Source: Flavobacterium urocaniciphilum (GTDB lineage: Bacteria > Bacteroidota > Bacteroidia > Flavobacteriales > Flavobacteriaceae). From it: a stretch of DNA of 64,000 bases. Position numbers and translations under genes: made by a program. The notes beneath the pieces are model-generated. The model had not been told where the DNA came from, did no database searches, and saw only the letters and a list, made by a program, of their open reading frames with translations. Below are positions 26,135 through 35,053 of this stretch, one piece after another (positions within the stretch are counted from its first letter, which is position 1; every line of letters starts with the position of its first letter). The DNA lies in NCBI RefSeq assembly GCF_900110615.1, contig NZ_FOEI01000001.1:248001-312000 (forward strand), read 5' to 3'.

Positions 26135-26983
26135 ATGATCAAGAAAATTACATTCTTATTTTGTATGGTTCCATTTTTTATGGCCGCTCAAGATGATTTA
26201 TTAAAAGAGATTGATTCAACTTCTTCTAATGAAATTATTACTTCAGCTTATAAATCGTTGAAAATTGTTAATTTAGAATCTACTAAATTGGCAGCGAAAA
26301 AAGATTTGTATTTTGTGGTTTCTCATAGATTTGGATATGTTGAAAATGGTTTTGAAGATTTTTTCGGATTAGATAATGCCAATACTCGTTTGCAGTTTGT
26401 TTATGGTATTTCAGATAAATTTAATGTCCAAGTTTCAAGAGATGGATTTCAAAAAGCTTATGAATTTGCAGCTAAATATCAATTAGTAAATCAAAAAACA
26501 TCGGGTTCACCATTTGAAATTGTTGGTTTTAATAGTATTGCAATTAATTCAGAATTAGATAAAGTATTATTGCCAAAGCTTAAATTTGAAGATCGTATTT
26601 CGTATGTAACACAAGTTTTAGTTTCGAGAAAATTTAATGAAAATTTATCTATGGAATTAGCACCAACTTATTTCCATGAAAATTATGTGTATTTTAATGA
26701 ACAAGATAACAGTCAGTTTGCTTTAGGATTAGGTGGTCGATATAAATTCACTAAACGTTGGTCATTTAATGTAGATTATGCAGCACATTTAAATAGAGCC
26801 GCTAATTCACCTTTTAAAAATCCACTTTCTATTGGTTTTGATTTAGAAACTGGAGGACATGTTTTCCAAATGCATTTTACAAACTCTCAAGGAATGCATG
26901 AGTCGGGTTATCTTGGCAATACAGTAGGAGATTGGGGTAAAGGGCAAATTTCTTTCGGATTTAATTTAATTCGTGTTTTTTAA
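26135..26983 (+). CDS. DUF5777 family outer-membrane beta-barrel protein
   Basis: 282 residues. Signal peptide (MIKKITFLFCMVPFFMAAQD); alternating beta-strand pattern typical of a small outer-membrane barrel, with family segments DLYFVVSHRFGYVENGFEDF and FGLDNANTRLQFVYGISDKF, and a terminal aromatic strand ending NLIRVF. In Bacteroidota such proteins occur beside YceI and cytochrome genes, as here. Function unknown; envelope location is well supported. Confidence 0.8.
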   Translation: MIKKITFLFCMVPFFMAAQDDLLKEIDSTSSNEIITSAYKSLKIVNLESTKLAAKKDLYFVVSHRFGYVENGFEDFFGLDNANTRLQFVYGISDKFNVQVSRDGFQKAYEFAAKYQLVNQKTSGSPFEIVGFNSIAINSELDKVLLPKLKFEDRISYVTQVLVSRKFNENLSMELAPTYFHENYVYFNEQDNSQFALGLGGRYKFTKRWSFNVDYAAHLNRAANSPFKNPLSIGFDLETGGHVFQMHFTNSQGMHESGYLGNTVGDWGKGQISFGFNLIRVF

Positions 26984-27030
26984 AATTCATGAAAGTGTTG
27001 TTGAATAATTATTAAAATTATAATTTTACA

Positions 27031-27057
27031 TAGTCCCACTTAATTGGGACTTTTTTA
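27031..27057 (+). terminator. Intrinsic terminator ending just before the potassium channel gene
   Basis: Stem AGTCCCA/TGGGACT (27032-27038 with 27045-27051) and a T-run reaching 27056, only 3-4 nt before the ATG at 27061. Confidence 0.85.
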
Positions 27058-27060
27058 TTT

Positions 27061-28017
27061 ATGGGATTACTGAAAAAATTAAATAAAAGAGCAAAGACTG
27101 AATCTAATACTGGTTTTGGAACAAATGCAAGTAATTATGGTGGAAGGTTTCTAAATAGAAATGGAAATCCGAATATCCATAAAGTTGGTGTAGGTTTTTT
27201 TGAAAGTATAAGTTGGTATCATATTATGCTTAAAATTCCACGTTGGAAGTTTTTCTTTATCATCTTACTGTTTTATTTTATTGTAAATTTAGTTTTTGCA
27301 ACGATTTACTTTGCTGTTGGAGTAGAAAATTTAAGAGGAATTGATGCCGTTACTAAAGTAGATCAATTTGGACAAGCATTCTTTTTTAGTATACAAACTT
27401 TAACTACAGTAGGGTATGGGCATGTTAGTCCGAGTGGTTTTGTAACCAGTTTAGTGGCTTCAGTAGAAGCATTGTTAGGGTTGTTAAGTTTTGCAATAGC
27501 CACAGGTTTATTTTATGGTAGATTTAGTAAACCTAAAGCATTTTTAAAATTTTCAGATAATGCTTTAATTGCTCCTTATCAAAATGGAAAAGCCTTAATG
27601 CTGCGTTTTGCACCCTATAAAAATACAGTATTAACAGATGCAGAAGCAAGGATAACATTGGGTATCGCTACTGAAGAAAATGGTGTTACTTCTAATAAGT
27701 TTTATAACTTAAATTTAGAATTGGAAAAAATTAATATGCTAACGTTAAGTTGGACATTAGTTCATCCAATTACTGAAGATAGTCCGTTGTTTGTTTTAAA
27801 TGAAGAAGATTTAAAAACTACCAGTGGTGAAATTATAGTTTTTATTAAAGCCTTTGATGATATGTTTAGCACTACAGTTGTAAGAAGAACTTCTTATACA
27901 TTTGATGAAATAATCTATGGCGCAAAATTTCTTCCTATGTTTTCTAAAAATGAAAACAATACAAAAACAGTTTTACATCTAGAAGATTTGAACGCTTTTG
28001 AAAAAGTTAATTTATAA
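27061..28017 (+). CDS. Inward-rectifier potassium channel (KirBac type)
   Basis: 318 residues. The N-terminus has the Kir slide-helix lead-in (FLNRNGNPNIHKVGVGFFES, then WYHIMLKIPRWKFF), two membrane helices, and the selectivity filter TLTTVGYGHVSP (about residue 116). The C-terminal half is the cytoplasmic Kir immunoglobulin-like domain. A potassium-selective inner-membrane channel. The ATG at 27061 retains the family N-terminus, but a terminator hairpin ends 3-4 nt upstream, so either the gene has a hidden promoter or the hairpin allows read-through. Confidence 0.93.
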   Translation: MGLLKKLNKRAKTESNTGFGTNASNYGGRFLNRNGNPNIHKVGVGFFESISWYHIMLKIPRWKFFFIILLFYFIVNLVFATIYFAVGVENLRGIDAVTKVDQFGQAFFFSIQTLTTVGYGHVSPSGFVTSLVASVEALLGLLSFAIATGLFYGRFSKPKAFLKFSDNALIAPYQNGKALMLRFAPYKNTVLTDAEARITLGIATEENGVTSNKFYNLNLELEKINMLTLSWTLVHPITEDSPLFVLNEEDLKTTSGEIIVFIKAFDDMFSTTVVRRTSYTFDEIIYGAKFLPMFSKNENNTKTVLHLEDLNAFEKVNL

Positions 28018-28048
28018 AAAAAAGGTTGTCGTAATTGACAACCTTTTT
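28018..28048. terminator. Bidirectional terminator between convergent genes
   Basis: Perfect 10-bp stem AAAGGTTGTC/GACAACCTTT (28021-28030 with 28037-28046) flanked by A and T runs, 3 bp after the channel gene. Confidence 0.92.
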
Positions 28049-28067
28049 TCCTTTTGTTTGGTTAGAA

Positions 28068-30104
28068 TTATTTCTTAATGAAGTTTTCAGCAAATTTCTT
28101 TCCATCTTTTGTTTGAATGCTTAGAATGTACATTCCTTCACTTAAGTTTGACACATTGATTTCATTATAATTAGTTGAAATCTTTTTTACTATTTTTCCT
28201 GTTGCATCTATGATTGAAATAGATTCGATATTTAATTTGTCAACATTTGTAATATGTAACATGTTTGAAGTTGGATTTGGATATAATCTGATTTGATCTT
28301 CACCAATTTCAGCTAAACTTAATGGGAAATTACCTTCAATAACATGTACCGTTTGGTTGATGTTCGGATTGTTAATTACATCTACAGTTCCTGAAGGCCA
28401 AATAATTTTAATTTGAGTGATAGCTGTTGCTGTTCCAATTCCGAAATGAGTATTTAAAGTACTCATATATTCAAATCCTTCACCACTTCTAACATCTCTA
28501 ATTTGTTTACCCCAAGCTCCGTATATTTCAACACGAGCACCAATTCCGTTTTTATTACTTTGTACACCTTGCATCGTAATTTTTACCCAATTATTAGCAT
28601 TTGGAATGGCATAACGAATTGTATTTCCATTTGCAATATCTAAAAAGCCGTCATTGTTTAAATCGCCAATAGATCCCACTCCAAATGTATATGCTGAAGC
28701 TGCAAATGTACCATTACCTTGGTTGAACATGATTTTATTTCCACCACCCATTACATCAATAAATCCATTATTGTCAAAATCATAAGCGATATAATCTCTA
28801 TTTATTGATGTATCAGTATCCCATCCAGAACCTGCAGTAATGTTAGTAAAAGGTTCTTCAACACTATTAGAAGTATCTAAATTATTTCTAAAATACATAT
28901 GTCCGCTACTTCCATTTGCACCTACCAAAATATCCATATCGCCATCATTGTCAAAATCAGCAATGGCAGAAGACCATGATTGTACTGGTGTTGTATTAAT
29001 TTGTGCTATTGCAGAAATATCAGTAAAAACACCATTTCCATCATTTCTATGTAATTCACATGGAGGTCCAGAACATTTAGAAATAAACATATCTGAATCT
29101 CCGTCATTATCATAATCAGTCCATAATGAAGCATAATTTCCTCCATTAGATAATGTTCCTAAATTATAAGAACCAGGTTGTCCAGATTGATGATGTACTA
29201 ATGTGTTTGTTCCGCTATTTAAATAATACACATTTGGGGCAATATCGTGACATGAAAATATATCTAAATTTCCATCATCATTAATATCAATAAAATTGGT
29301 TCTTTGACAAAAGATATAATCAGTAGGATTAACATTTGTATAGGCTGTTCCAGTGCTATTTGAATGCCATAATGCTAAACCGCTTCCACTTCCTAAAACG
29401 ATATCATTAAAGCCATCTTTGTTGAAATCACCAGCAGCAATACTCCAATCTGGCATATCACTTGCTCCAGCTACTGTAAATACATAAGGCGTTAAAGTTC
29501 CGCCTAATCCTTGTTGATGAATTTTTAATGTATTTGCACTAACTCCTACAATATCATCTTTATAGTCGCCATTCATATCAACAACACAAATATTATATGT
29601 ACTGTTAATTGTTGAAACCGTTTGGCTAGTATAACTAATTGGTGTTGGAGGAGGAGGAGTATATGTTCCTTCCGTTAATTGGAAAGTAAATCCTAAAGAT
29701 GACCATCTGTTATCCCATGCAATATAATAAGGAGTTCCTGCAAATGCAGTAAAAGATCCTACAGATGAATAGTTTGCTCCAGAATCATCATCACCACCAA
29801 CACAAGTTAGTGTACCACATGTTCCAGAATATACATGGAAACGCGTATCTATTTTTGGATTGTTTTGAGCAATGTTTGAAGAAACAGTTACTGTATACGT
29901 TTGAGATGGAGTATAAATATACCACTCACCAGCTGTAGCTCCTGTACCATTTTGTGCACAAATTGGGTTTGGTACTTGTGTGCCATTAACGGCGGTAACA
30001 ACATGTAATCCTGCGGTTATAGGAACAGCAGTTAAACAAGTATCTTGTGCATTTACATTTAAGCAAATTGCTACAAGAGAAAGTAATGAGTAAATTTTTT
30101 TCAT
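28068..30104 (-). CDS. T9SS-secreted FG-GAP/VCBS and ASPIC-UnbV protein
   Basis: 678 residues. Signal peptide (MKKIYSLLSLVAICLNVNAQ), a beta-sandwich region (about 20-150), a proline linker TPPPPTP, six or seven FG-GAP/VCBS repeats with loops such as DMNGDYKDD, DFNKDGFND, DINDDGNLD and DYDNDGDSD, an ASPIC/UnbV domain (NKNGIGARVEIYG ... IIWPSGTVD), and a C-terminal T9SS sorting domain (LYPNPTSN). A secreted calcium-binding propeller protein of unknown ligand. Its gene follows, by 28 bp, a diheme cytochrome lipoprotein gene, so the two are probably one transcript. Confidence 0.88.
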   Translation of the reverse strand: MKKIYSLLSLVAICLNVNAQDTCLTAVPITAGLHVVTAVNGTQVPNPICAQNGTGATAGEWYIYTPSQTYTVTVSSNIAQNNPKIDTRFHVYSGTCGTLTCVGGDDDSGANYSSVGSFTAFAGTPYYIAWDNRWSSLGFTFQLTEGTYTPPPPTPISYTSQTVSTINSTYNICVVDMNGDYKDDIVGVSANTLKIHQQGLGGTLTPYVFTVAGASDMPDWSIAAGDFNKDGFNDIVLGSGSGLALWHSNSTGTAYTNVNPTDYIFCQRTNFIDINDDGNLDIFSCHDIAPNVYYLNSGTNTLVHHQSGQPGSYNLGTLSNGGNYASLWTDYDNDGDSDMFISKCSGPPCELHRNDGNGVFTDISAIAQINTTPVQSWSSAIADFDNDGDMDILVGANGSSGHMYFRNNLDTSNSVEEPFTNITAGSGWDTDTSINRDYIAYDFDNNGFIDVMGGGNKIMFNQGNGTFAASAYTFGVGSIGDLNNDGFLDIANGNTIRYAIPNANNWVKITMQGVQSNKNGIGARVEIYGAWGKQIRDVRSGEGFEYMSTLNTHFGIGTATAITQIKIIWPSGTVDVINNPNINQTVHVIEGNFPLSLAEIGEDQIRLYPNPTSNMLHITNVDKLNIESISIIDATGKIVKKISTNYNEINVSNLSEGMYILSIQTKDGKKFAENFIKK

Positions 30105-30132
30105 TATTTAAAGTTTTAGTAGTTGGTTTGTA

Positions 30133-31269
30133 TTAATTACAAGGTGTTAATGAATTTATCCATTGTTCCATTAAGGCAATTCCTTCTTGATGGATGATAG
30201 TTCTTCCGTGTAAAGGCATTCTATATGTTTCATTATCCGTATTTAATCGGTAATACATCATAGATCGATTAATGTTTCCTGGTGTTACAATTTTACTTAA
30301 TGCTGGTGGAAAGTTTTGCATATCCTGAGTACTAACACAAACTCCCATGTTTGCTAATCCGTTCGCACTTCCTGTTTCTGTAAATGAATAACGCATAGGT
30401 CTATAATCACAATGTCTGCCTTCTGTATGACAATGTGCACAATTTATATCAACATACGATCTCGCTCTTAAATGCAAAGATTTTGAAGTGTCGTTATAAT
30501 CAATTGTGGTATTTGCTTCGGTTGGTAAGGTAAAATTATTCTCTAAATAACCTTGTTCAATCCATTTAGTTAATTGATTTTGAGAAACATTTCCGTAAGT
30601 ATAATTGAAATTTAAATTTTGAGGTTTAATTCCGATAGGAATGTGAACAACTTGTTCAACATTATTGATGATTTCTTTCTTTTTATGACAAGTAATACAT
30701 TGAACTTCAGAAGGTATTCTGTAATTAGCAGTTTGAATTACATTATTGTCGTCTTTCCAAGAAATGTTTGTGTAACTACCGTTTAAATCTAAAAAAGCTT
30801 CAGTTTGTTCTGTATTCCAAACATAATTTGCAAAAATCCAACCTGTTGATTTTCTTATCATGATTCTAGTTTCAATAATTCTAGTATCATTATTTGGTTG
30901 CACATTATCGTAATAAAAAGTTTTAATTAATGCCGCTCCAACAGGTAGTTCTAAAACATTGCCGTCACCATTATAGGTTCCTTTAAGTCCAATTGGCATC
31001 CAAATGAATCTTTTTTTATGTGCATAATCACTAAAAAGGGAACTAGCAGGTTTGTAAGGAATTACATTTAAAGAAGGTAACTGATTTTTCATATCTCCTT
31101 CAAAAAAATGATAATCCGATAATTTTGGATAAGGTACTTGTGTTAAATCTACCGTTACAGGCGATGTTGGAATAGGAGTGTATTCACTATTTTCTTCACC
31201 ATTACAAGATGAAAGTAGTACGATTAATAGGCTTAATAAAAATAGAAATGAGAGTAATTTTTTATGCAT
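30133..31269 (-). CDS. Diheme c-type cytochrome lipoprotein, SO2930-like
   Basis: 378 residues. Lipoprotein signal (LSLLIVLLSSC, Cys near 22). The family opening YPKLSDYHFFEGDMKNQ ... YKPASSLFSDYAHKKRFIW is kept, followed by two heme motifs, CITCHKK (about residue 193) and CAHCHTEGRHCDYR (about 277). A methionine-rich C-terminal part (MYYRLNTDNETYRMPLHGRT) can provide a heme ligand. Similar proteins are named after Shewanella SO2930 and have no proven function. Likely outer-membrane or periplasmic electron transfer. Confidence 0.82.
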   Translation of the reverse strand: MHKKLLSFLFLLSLLIVLLSSCNGEENSEYTPIPTSPVTVDLTQVPYPKLSDYHFFEGDMKNQLPSLNVIPYKPASSLFSDYAHKKRFIWMPIGLKGTYNGDGNVLELPVGAALIKTFYYDNVQPNNDTRIIETRIMIRKSTGWIFANYVWNTEQTEAFLDLNGSYTNISWKDDNNVIQTANYRIPSEVQCITCHKKKEIINNVEQVVHIPIGIKPQNLNFNYTYGNVSQNQLTKWIEQGYLENNFTLPTEANTTIDYNDTSKSLHLRARSYVDINCAHCHTEGRHCDYRPMRYSFTETGSANGLANMGVCVSTQDMQNFPPALSKIVTPGNINRSMMYYRLNTDNETYRMPLHGRTIIHQEGIALMEQWINSLTPCN

Positions 31270-31366
31270 TTGTTGTTATTTTTTACTAAAATAATAAAAA
31301 AATATTAACAAAAACAGTAATAATTGTGATAATTATTTAAAATTTAAGTTTTATGTTATAAAAACG

Positions 31367-31915
31367 TTATTTATTAAGGTTTAAGATGATGTTATAATTT
31401 TGAAGATTTTCTAACGCTTCAGGTGAAGAATAATCTAAAGTAATTTCATCTTGTAGTGATTGTTTTTTTTGAGAAATTCGATTTACACTTTCGTAAAAAC
31501 GTCTAACTTCATCTAAATTGGATAAAATTAATTTAGGAACTTGAACATTTTTACCTTTTTCATTTTTAGCAACCATAGTAAAATAACTCGAATTGGTGTG
31601 TTTTACTTTACCTGTTTGAATATTTTGTGAAGTAACACGAATTCCAACAACCATAGAACTGGTTCCGACATAATTTACACTTGCTTTTAATGTCACCAAT
31701 TCACCGATTTCTACAGGATTTAAAAAGTTTACGGTGTCAACGGATGCTGTAACACAATAACTTCCACAATATTTAGAAGCACATGCAAATGCAATTTGAT
31801 CCATCAAACTTAATAAATAACCACCATGAATTTTACCACTAAAGTTACTATGTGAAGGTAACATTAATTCTGATAAAGTTATTTTTGAAGCGGAAACGGT
31901 ATTGGAATTGTTCAT
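31367..31915 (-). CDS. Acyl-CoA thioesterase, hotdog fold (YciA/BACH-like)
   Basis: 182 residues, one hotdog domain. The signature SHSNFSGKIHGGYLLSLMDQIAF near the N-terminus includes the catalytic Asp and the HGG turn, followed by VNFLNPVEIGELVTLKASV and GIRVTSQNI. It hydrolyses acyl-CoA to free CoA and fatty acid; chain specificity is unknown. Its ATG overlaps the stop of the upstream gene in TAATG, implying translational coupling with the small membrane protein and rmuC. Confidence 0.88.
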   Translation of the reverse strand: MNNSNTVSASKITLSELMLPSHSNFSGKIHGGYLLSLMDQIAFACASKYCGSYCVTASVDTVNFLNPVEIGELVTLKASVNYVGTSSMVVGIRVTSQNIQTGKVKHTNSSYFTMVAKNEKGKNVQVPKLILSNLDEVRRFYESVNRISQKKQSLQDEITLDYSSPEALENLQNYNIILNLNK

Positions 31916-32274
31916 TATTTACTTTCTGGAATTACACTAATAACATAATACGTAGTATCGCCCCACCATGGAAACGTACGAAGTTTTTGATTGTATTCTA
32001 TTTTTACGTATTTACCTTGATATTTCTTTAAATCTTCAATCAATTGTGTTTCATTTCTTAAAACTGAAAACTGAAATAATTGTGTACTCATGGCACCTTG
32101 ACTCATTTCCCCTTCCCAAGTTTTAAAAACATAACCTTTTTCACCAAATTTAGTTAATACACCACTTCTAACGGATTTACTATAATTGAAAGTATAGCAA
32201 AAAGCAATATAAGCAGTAGTTCCTAATGTGATGAATAAAATTAAATAGACTAAAATTTTTCTTCCTAAATTCAT
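31915..32274 (-). CDS. Small membrane-anchored protein of unknown function
   Basis: 119 residues: one N-terminal membrane helix (ILVYLILFITLGTTAYIAFCY) and a small soluble domain with RSGVLTKFGEKGYVFKTWEGE and KYVKIEYNQKLRTFPWWGDT. Proteins like this are sometimes labelled 6-phosphogluconate dehydrogenase in databases; nothing in 119 residues supports that, there is no nucleotide-binding motif. It lies between rmuC (16 bp upstream) and a thioesterase that overlaps it by 1 bp. Confidence 0.72.
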   Translation of the reverse strand: MNLGRKILVYLILFITLGTTAYIAFCYTFNYSKSVRSGVLTKFGEKGYVFKTWEGEMSQGAMSTQLFQFSVLRNETQLIEDLKKYQGKYVKIEYNQKLRTFPWWGDTTYYVISVIPESK

Positions 32275-32289
32275 AACGTTTTAGTTTGA

Positions 32290-33621
32290 TTAGAGTAATT
32301 CCTCGGTATTTTCAGCTCTTTTTAATAGGGCTTCTGGTAAGGCTTTTTTGGCTTTTGCACCCATTTTTTTCAATTTTTCTGCACTTGTAACTAAGTTTCC
32401 TTTTCCTTCTGTTAACTTATTCATAGCAGAAGAATATTCCACTTTTGCTTCATCCATTTTCTTTCCAATCTTAATTAAATCGGAAACAAAACCTTCAAAT
32501 TTATCATATAAAGCACCAGCTTGTCTTGCAATTTCAATAGCGTTTTCTTGTTGCTTCTGATTGGTCCACATACTATCAATGGTGCGTAAAGTTGCCAAAA
32601 GAGTAGAAGGTGTAACAATTACAATATTTTTTTCAAATGCTTTGTTGTATAAACTGGCATCTTCTTGTAAGGCTAAAGCAAACGCTGGCTCAATTGGAAT
32701 AAATAACAACACAAAATCCGGACTTTCCATTTGGTAGATGTCTTGATAACGTTTGTCGCTCAATTGTTCAACGTGTCGTTTTACAGAATTAACATGTTCT
32801 TTTAAATAAGTGTTTCGCAAATTATCATCTTCTTCATTTACATATTTTTCATATGCAGTTAATGAAACTTTACTATCTACAACCATCTTTTTTCCATCAG
32901 GTAAATTAATGATTACGTCAGGTAAAATTCTTGTTCCATCTTCAGAAGTAAACGATTGTTGCACTTCGTATTCGCGACCTTTTTCTAATCCCGATTTTTC
33001 TAATACGCGTTCTAAAACCAATTCACCCCAATTTCCTTGCATTTTGCTATCACCTTTTAAGGCTTTTGTAAGGTTAATGGTTTCTTTACTCATTTGCTCA
33101 TTCATTTCTCGTAAGCCAAGTATTTGCTGACGTAATGCGGCATGGTAATCGATACTTTCTTTATGAGTGTCTTCAACTTTTTTCTCAAAATGCTGAATTT
33201 TATCTTGTAATGGCGATAATATATTTTTTAAATTCTCTTTATTTTGTTCGGTGAATTTCTGTGTTTTTTCATCCAGAATTTTATTCGCTAAGTTTTCAAA
33301 TTCTTTAGTGAATTTCTCTTGTAAATTGGTTAATTCCTCTTTTTGTTCTTTGGTGCGTTCCAATAAATTATCGAAATCATTTTCCTTTTTCGCTAATAAA
33401 ATGGCAAATTCTTCTTTTTCAGCTTGTAACTTTTGTTTTTCGTTTTGTAAGTTTTGAAAAGAATTTTTTAATTCTGAAAGTTGAATATTTTGTGAAGTTA
33501 ATTGTCCGTCTAAATTGCTTTTTTCAGCATTAGATTGTGTTTTTGAAAGCAGTTTGCCAATATAAAAACCAATGGCTAACGATACTAAAATGGCGAATAC
33601 TAAGATAATTGATGTGTTCAT
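32290..33621 (-). CDS. rmuC: DNA recombination protein RmuC
   Basis: 443 residues. One N-terminal membrane helix (ILVFAILVSLAIGFYIG), a long coiled coil (about 30-150), and the RmuC nuclease-like domain: GNWGELVLERVLEKSGLEKG, LPDVIINLPDGKKMVVDSKV and LLFIPIEPAFALAL. The family limits inversions at short repeats and is related to restriction-type nucleases; recent work links it to antiphage and genome stability roles. It is the first gene of a three-gene minus-strand set. Confidence 0.95.
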   Translation of the reverse strand: MNTSIILVFAILVSLAIGFYIGKLLSKTQSNAEKSNLDGQLTSQNIQLSELKNSFQNLQNEKQKLQAEKEEFAILLAKKENDFDNLLERTKEQKEELTNLQEKFTKEFENLANKILDEKTQKFTEQNKENLKNILSPLQDKIQHFEKKVEDTHKESIDYHAALRQQILGLREMNEQMSKETINLTKALKGDSKMQGNWGELVLERVLEKSGLEKGREYEVQQSFTSEDGTRILPDVIINLPDGKKMVVDSKVSLTAYEKYVNEEDDNLRNTYLKEHVNSVKRHVEQLSDKRYQDIYQMESPDFVLLFIPIEPAFALALQEDASLYNKAFEKNIVIVTPSTLLATLRTIDSMWTNQKQQENAIEIARQAGALYDKFEGFVSDLIKIGKKMDEAKVEYSSAMNKLTEGKGNLVTSAEKLKKMGAKAKKALPEALLKRAENTEELL

Positions 33622-33688
33622 TTTTGGGATAAATTTTATAAAAAGTAAAAATAAAGAATATTAATTAAACTAAATATTTTTTTAAAAC

Positions 33689-33696
33689 TATTTTTG
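33689..33696 (+). promoter_or_regulatory. -7 box directly before the pseudouridine synthase gene
   Basis: TATTTTTG, exact TAnnTTTG, with only 4 nt (CAAC) between it and the ATG at 33701; predicted leaderless transcript. Confidence 0.55.
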
Positions 33697-33700
33697 CAAC

Positions 33701-34282
33701 ATGAAGGTACACCAGCATTTTATTTTACACAAACCACACGGATACATTAGTCAGTTTATTTACGAATTGAAACGTAATAAGCGAAAACTAGGAGAATTAT
33801 ATGATTTTCCGGAAGGAACTATGGCAATTGGTCGTTTGGATGAAGATTCTGAAGGGTTGTTATTACTTACTACAGATGGCATGATGAGCGAATTAGTTCG
33901 AAGTAAAAAAGTAGAAAAAGAATATTTTGCACAAGTTGATGGAGTTATTACAGAAGAAGCTGTTGAACAACTAAAAAATGGTGTAGAAATCGGACTTCAT
34001 GGTAAAAAATACAAAACGAAAAAGTGTCAAGCGAAACGAATTGCAACTCCAAATTTAGAAGCAGGTAGAAGAATAAGAAACGAACGTCACGGACCAACAA
34101 GTTGGGTTTCTATAACCTTAACAGAAGGAAAATTTCGTCAAGTGCGAAAAATGACATCAGCGGTTGGTTTTCCAACGTTACGTTTAGTTCGTATTCGTAT
34201 AGGAAATATCGAATTAGGTGATTTAAAAGCTGGTGAAGTAAAAGAAATTTTTAAGGAAGATTTTGATACTATTTCACAATAA
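33701..34282 (+). CDS. rRNA large-subunit pseudouridine synthase, RluE-like (RsuA family)
   Basis: 193 residues, lacking the S4 domain, like RluE. The catalytic motif is GRLDEDSEGLLLLTTDG (Asp about residue 47), with YFAQVDGVI and the C-terminal LTEGKFRQVRKMTSAVGFPT. It isomerises one uridine to pseudouridine in 23S rRNA (U2457 for E. coli RluE). The 3' end overlaps the convergent ABC ATPase gene by 14 bp with no terminator between them. The ATG is preceded at 4 nt by a consensus -7 box. Confidence 0.9.
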   Translation: MKVHQHFILHKPHGYISQFIYELKRNKRKLGELYDFPEGTMAIGRLDEDSEGLLLLTTDGMMSELVRSKKVEKEYFAQVDGVITEEAVEQLKNGVEIGLHGKKYKTKKCQAKRIATPNLEAGRRIRNERHGPTSWVSITLTEGKFRQVRKMTSAVGFPTLRLVRIRIGNIELGDLKAGEVKEIFKEDFDTISQ

Positions 34283-35051
34283 ACTTACCATATTGTTTGT
34301 CAAAAACAATATTTTCATCTTTAAATAACGAATCAAAAACACCTTTTTCAATTAAATTACAAGGTTGATCTTGAATGCAAAATTCTTCAGTCATCACAAT
34401 CATTTCATCACTCAATTGAATTGCTAAATCAATATCGTGTGTCGAAAATAAAATACATTTATTGTTTTCGTTAGCCAATTTCTTCAATAATTTAAAAACT
34501 GCCACTTTATGAAATAAGTCTAAATGTGTAGTCGGTTCATCTAAAATGATCAAAGGCGTGTCTTGTGCTAAAGCTCTTGCAATCATAACTTTTTGCAATT
34601 GTCCGTCACTAATTTCACTGTATTTTTTAAATTGCAAATGATTAATATTTGTAATATTTATGGCGTTTTGAATATGATTTAAGTCGTTTTCAGTTAAATT
34701 TCCTATCCAATTGGTGTAAGGATGTCTGCCTAAGGCAATTAATTCTGAAACAGTTAAATTACTCGCTGGTAATTTTTCAGTAGTAACGATACTTAAATAT
34801 TGAGCTAAAGATTCTGGCGTATAAGTAGCAATTTTATTATCAGAAAGATATACTTCGCCAGACAAAGCAGGGATTATAGAAGTTATTGTTTTTAATAAGG
34901 TAGATTTTCCAATACCATTTCCACCAATTAAAGTAATTAATTTACCAGCTTCTAATTCTAAATTAATATTTGAAGCTATGTCGATTTTACTTTTTTTAGA
35001 AGTGTATCCGATGTTTAGATTTTCTGTTTTTAAAATTGCTTTTGTAATCAT
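34269..35051 (-). CDS. ABC transporter ATPase for corrinoid uptake (BtuD/FecE-like)
   Basis: 260 residues. Walker A GGNGIGKSTLL (about residue 43), signature ISDGQLQKVMIARAL in place of the common LSGGQ, Walker B LIILDEPTTHLDL, and the switch His in LFSTHDIDLA. It energises the permease encoded 2 bp upstream. The FecCD/BtuCD class handles iron-siderophore, heme or cobalamin; the surrounding cobalamin salvage genes favour corrinoids. Confidence 0.88.
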   Translation of the reverse strand: MITKAILKTENLNIGYTSKKSKIDIASNINLELEAGKLITLIGGNGIGKSTLLKTITSIIPALSGEVYLSDNKIATYTPESLAQYLSIVTTEKLPASNLTVSELIALGRHPYTNWIGNLTENDLNHIQNAINITNINHLQFKKYSEISDGQLQKVMIARALAQDTPLIILDEPTTHLDLFHKVAVFKLLKKLANENNKCILFSTHDIDLAIQLSDEMIVMTEEFCIQDQPCNLIEKGVFDSLFKDENIVFDKQYGKFIVK

Positions 35052-35053
35052 AA

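Noticed and set aside
31915..32274. 6-phosphogluconate dehydrogenase identity
   Set aside because: Far too short and without a nucleotide-binding motif.
34269..34282. Terminator between the convergent RluE-like and ABC ATPase genes
   Set aside because: The two coding regions overlap and no stem with a T-run is present there.
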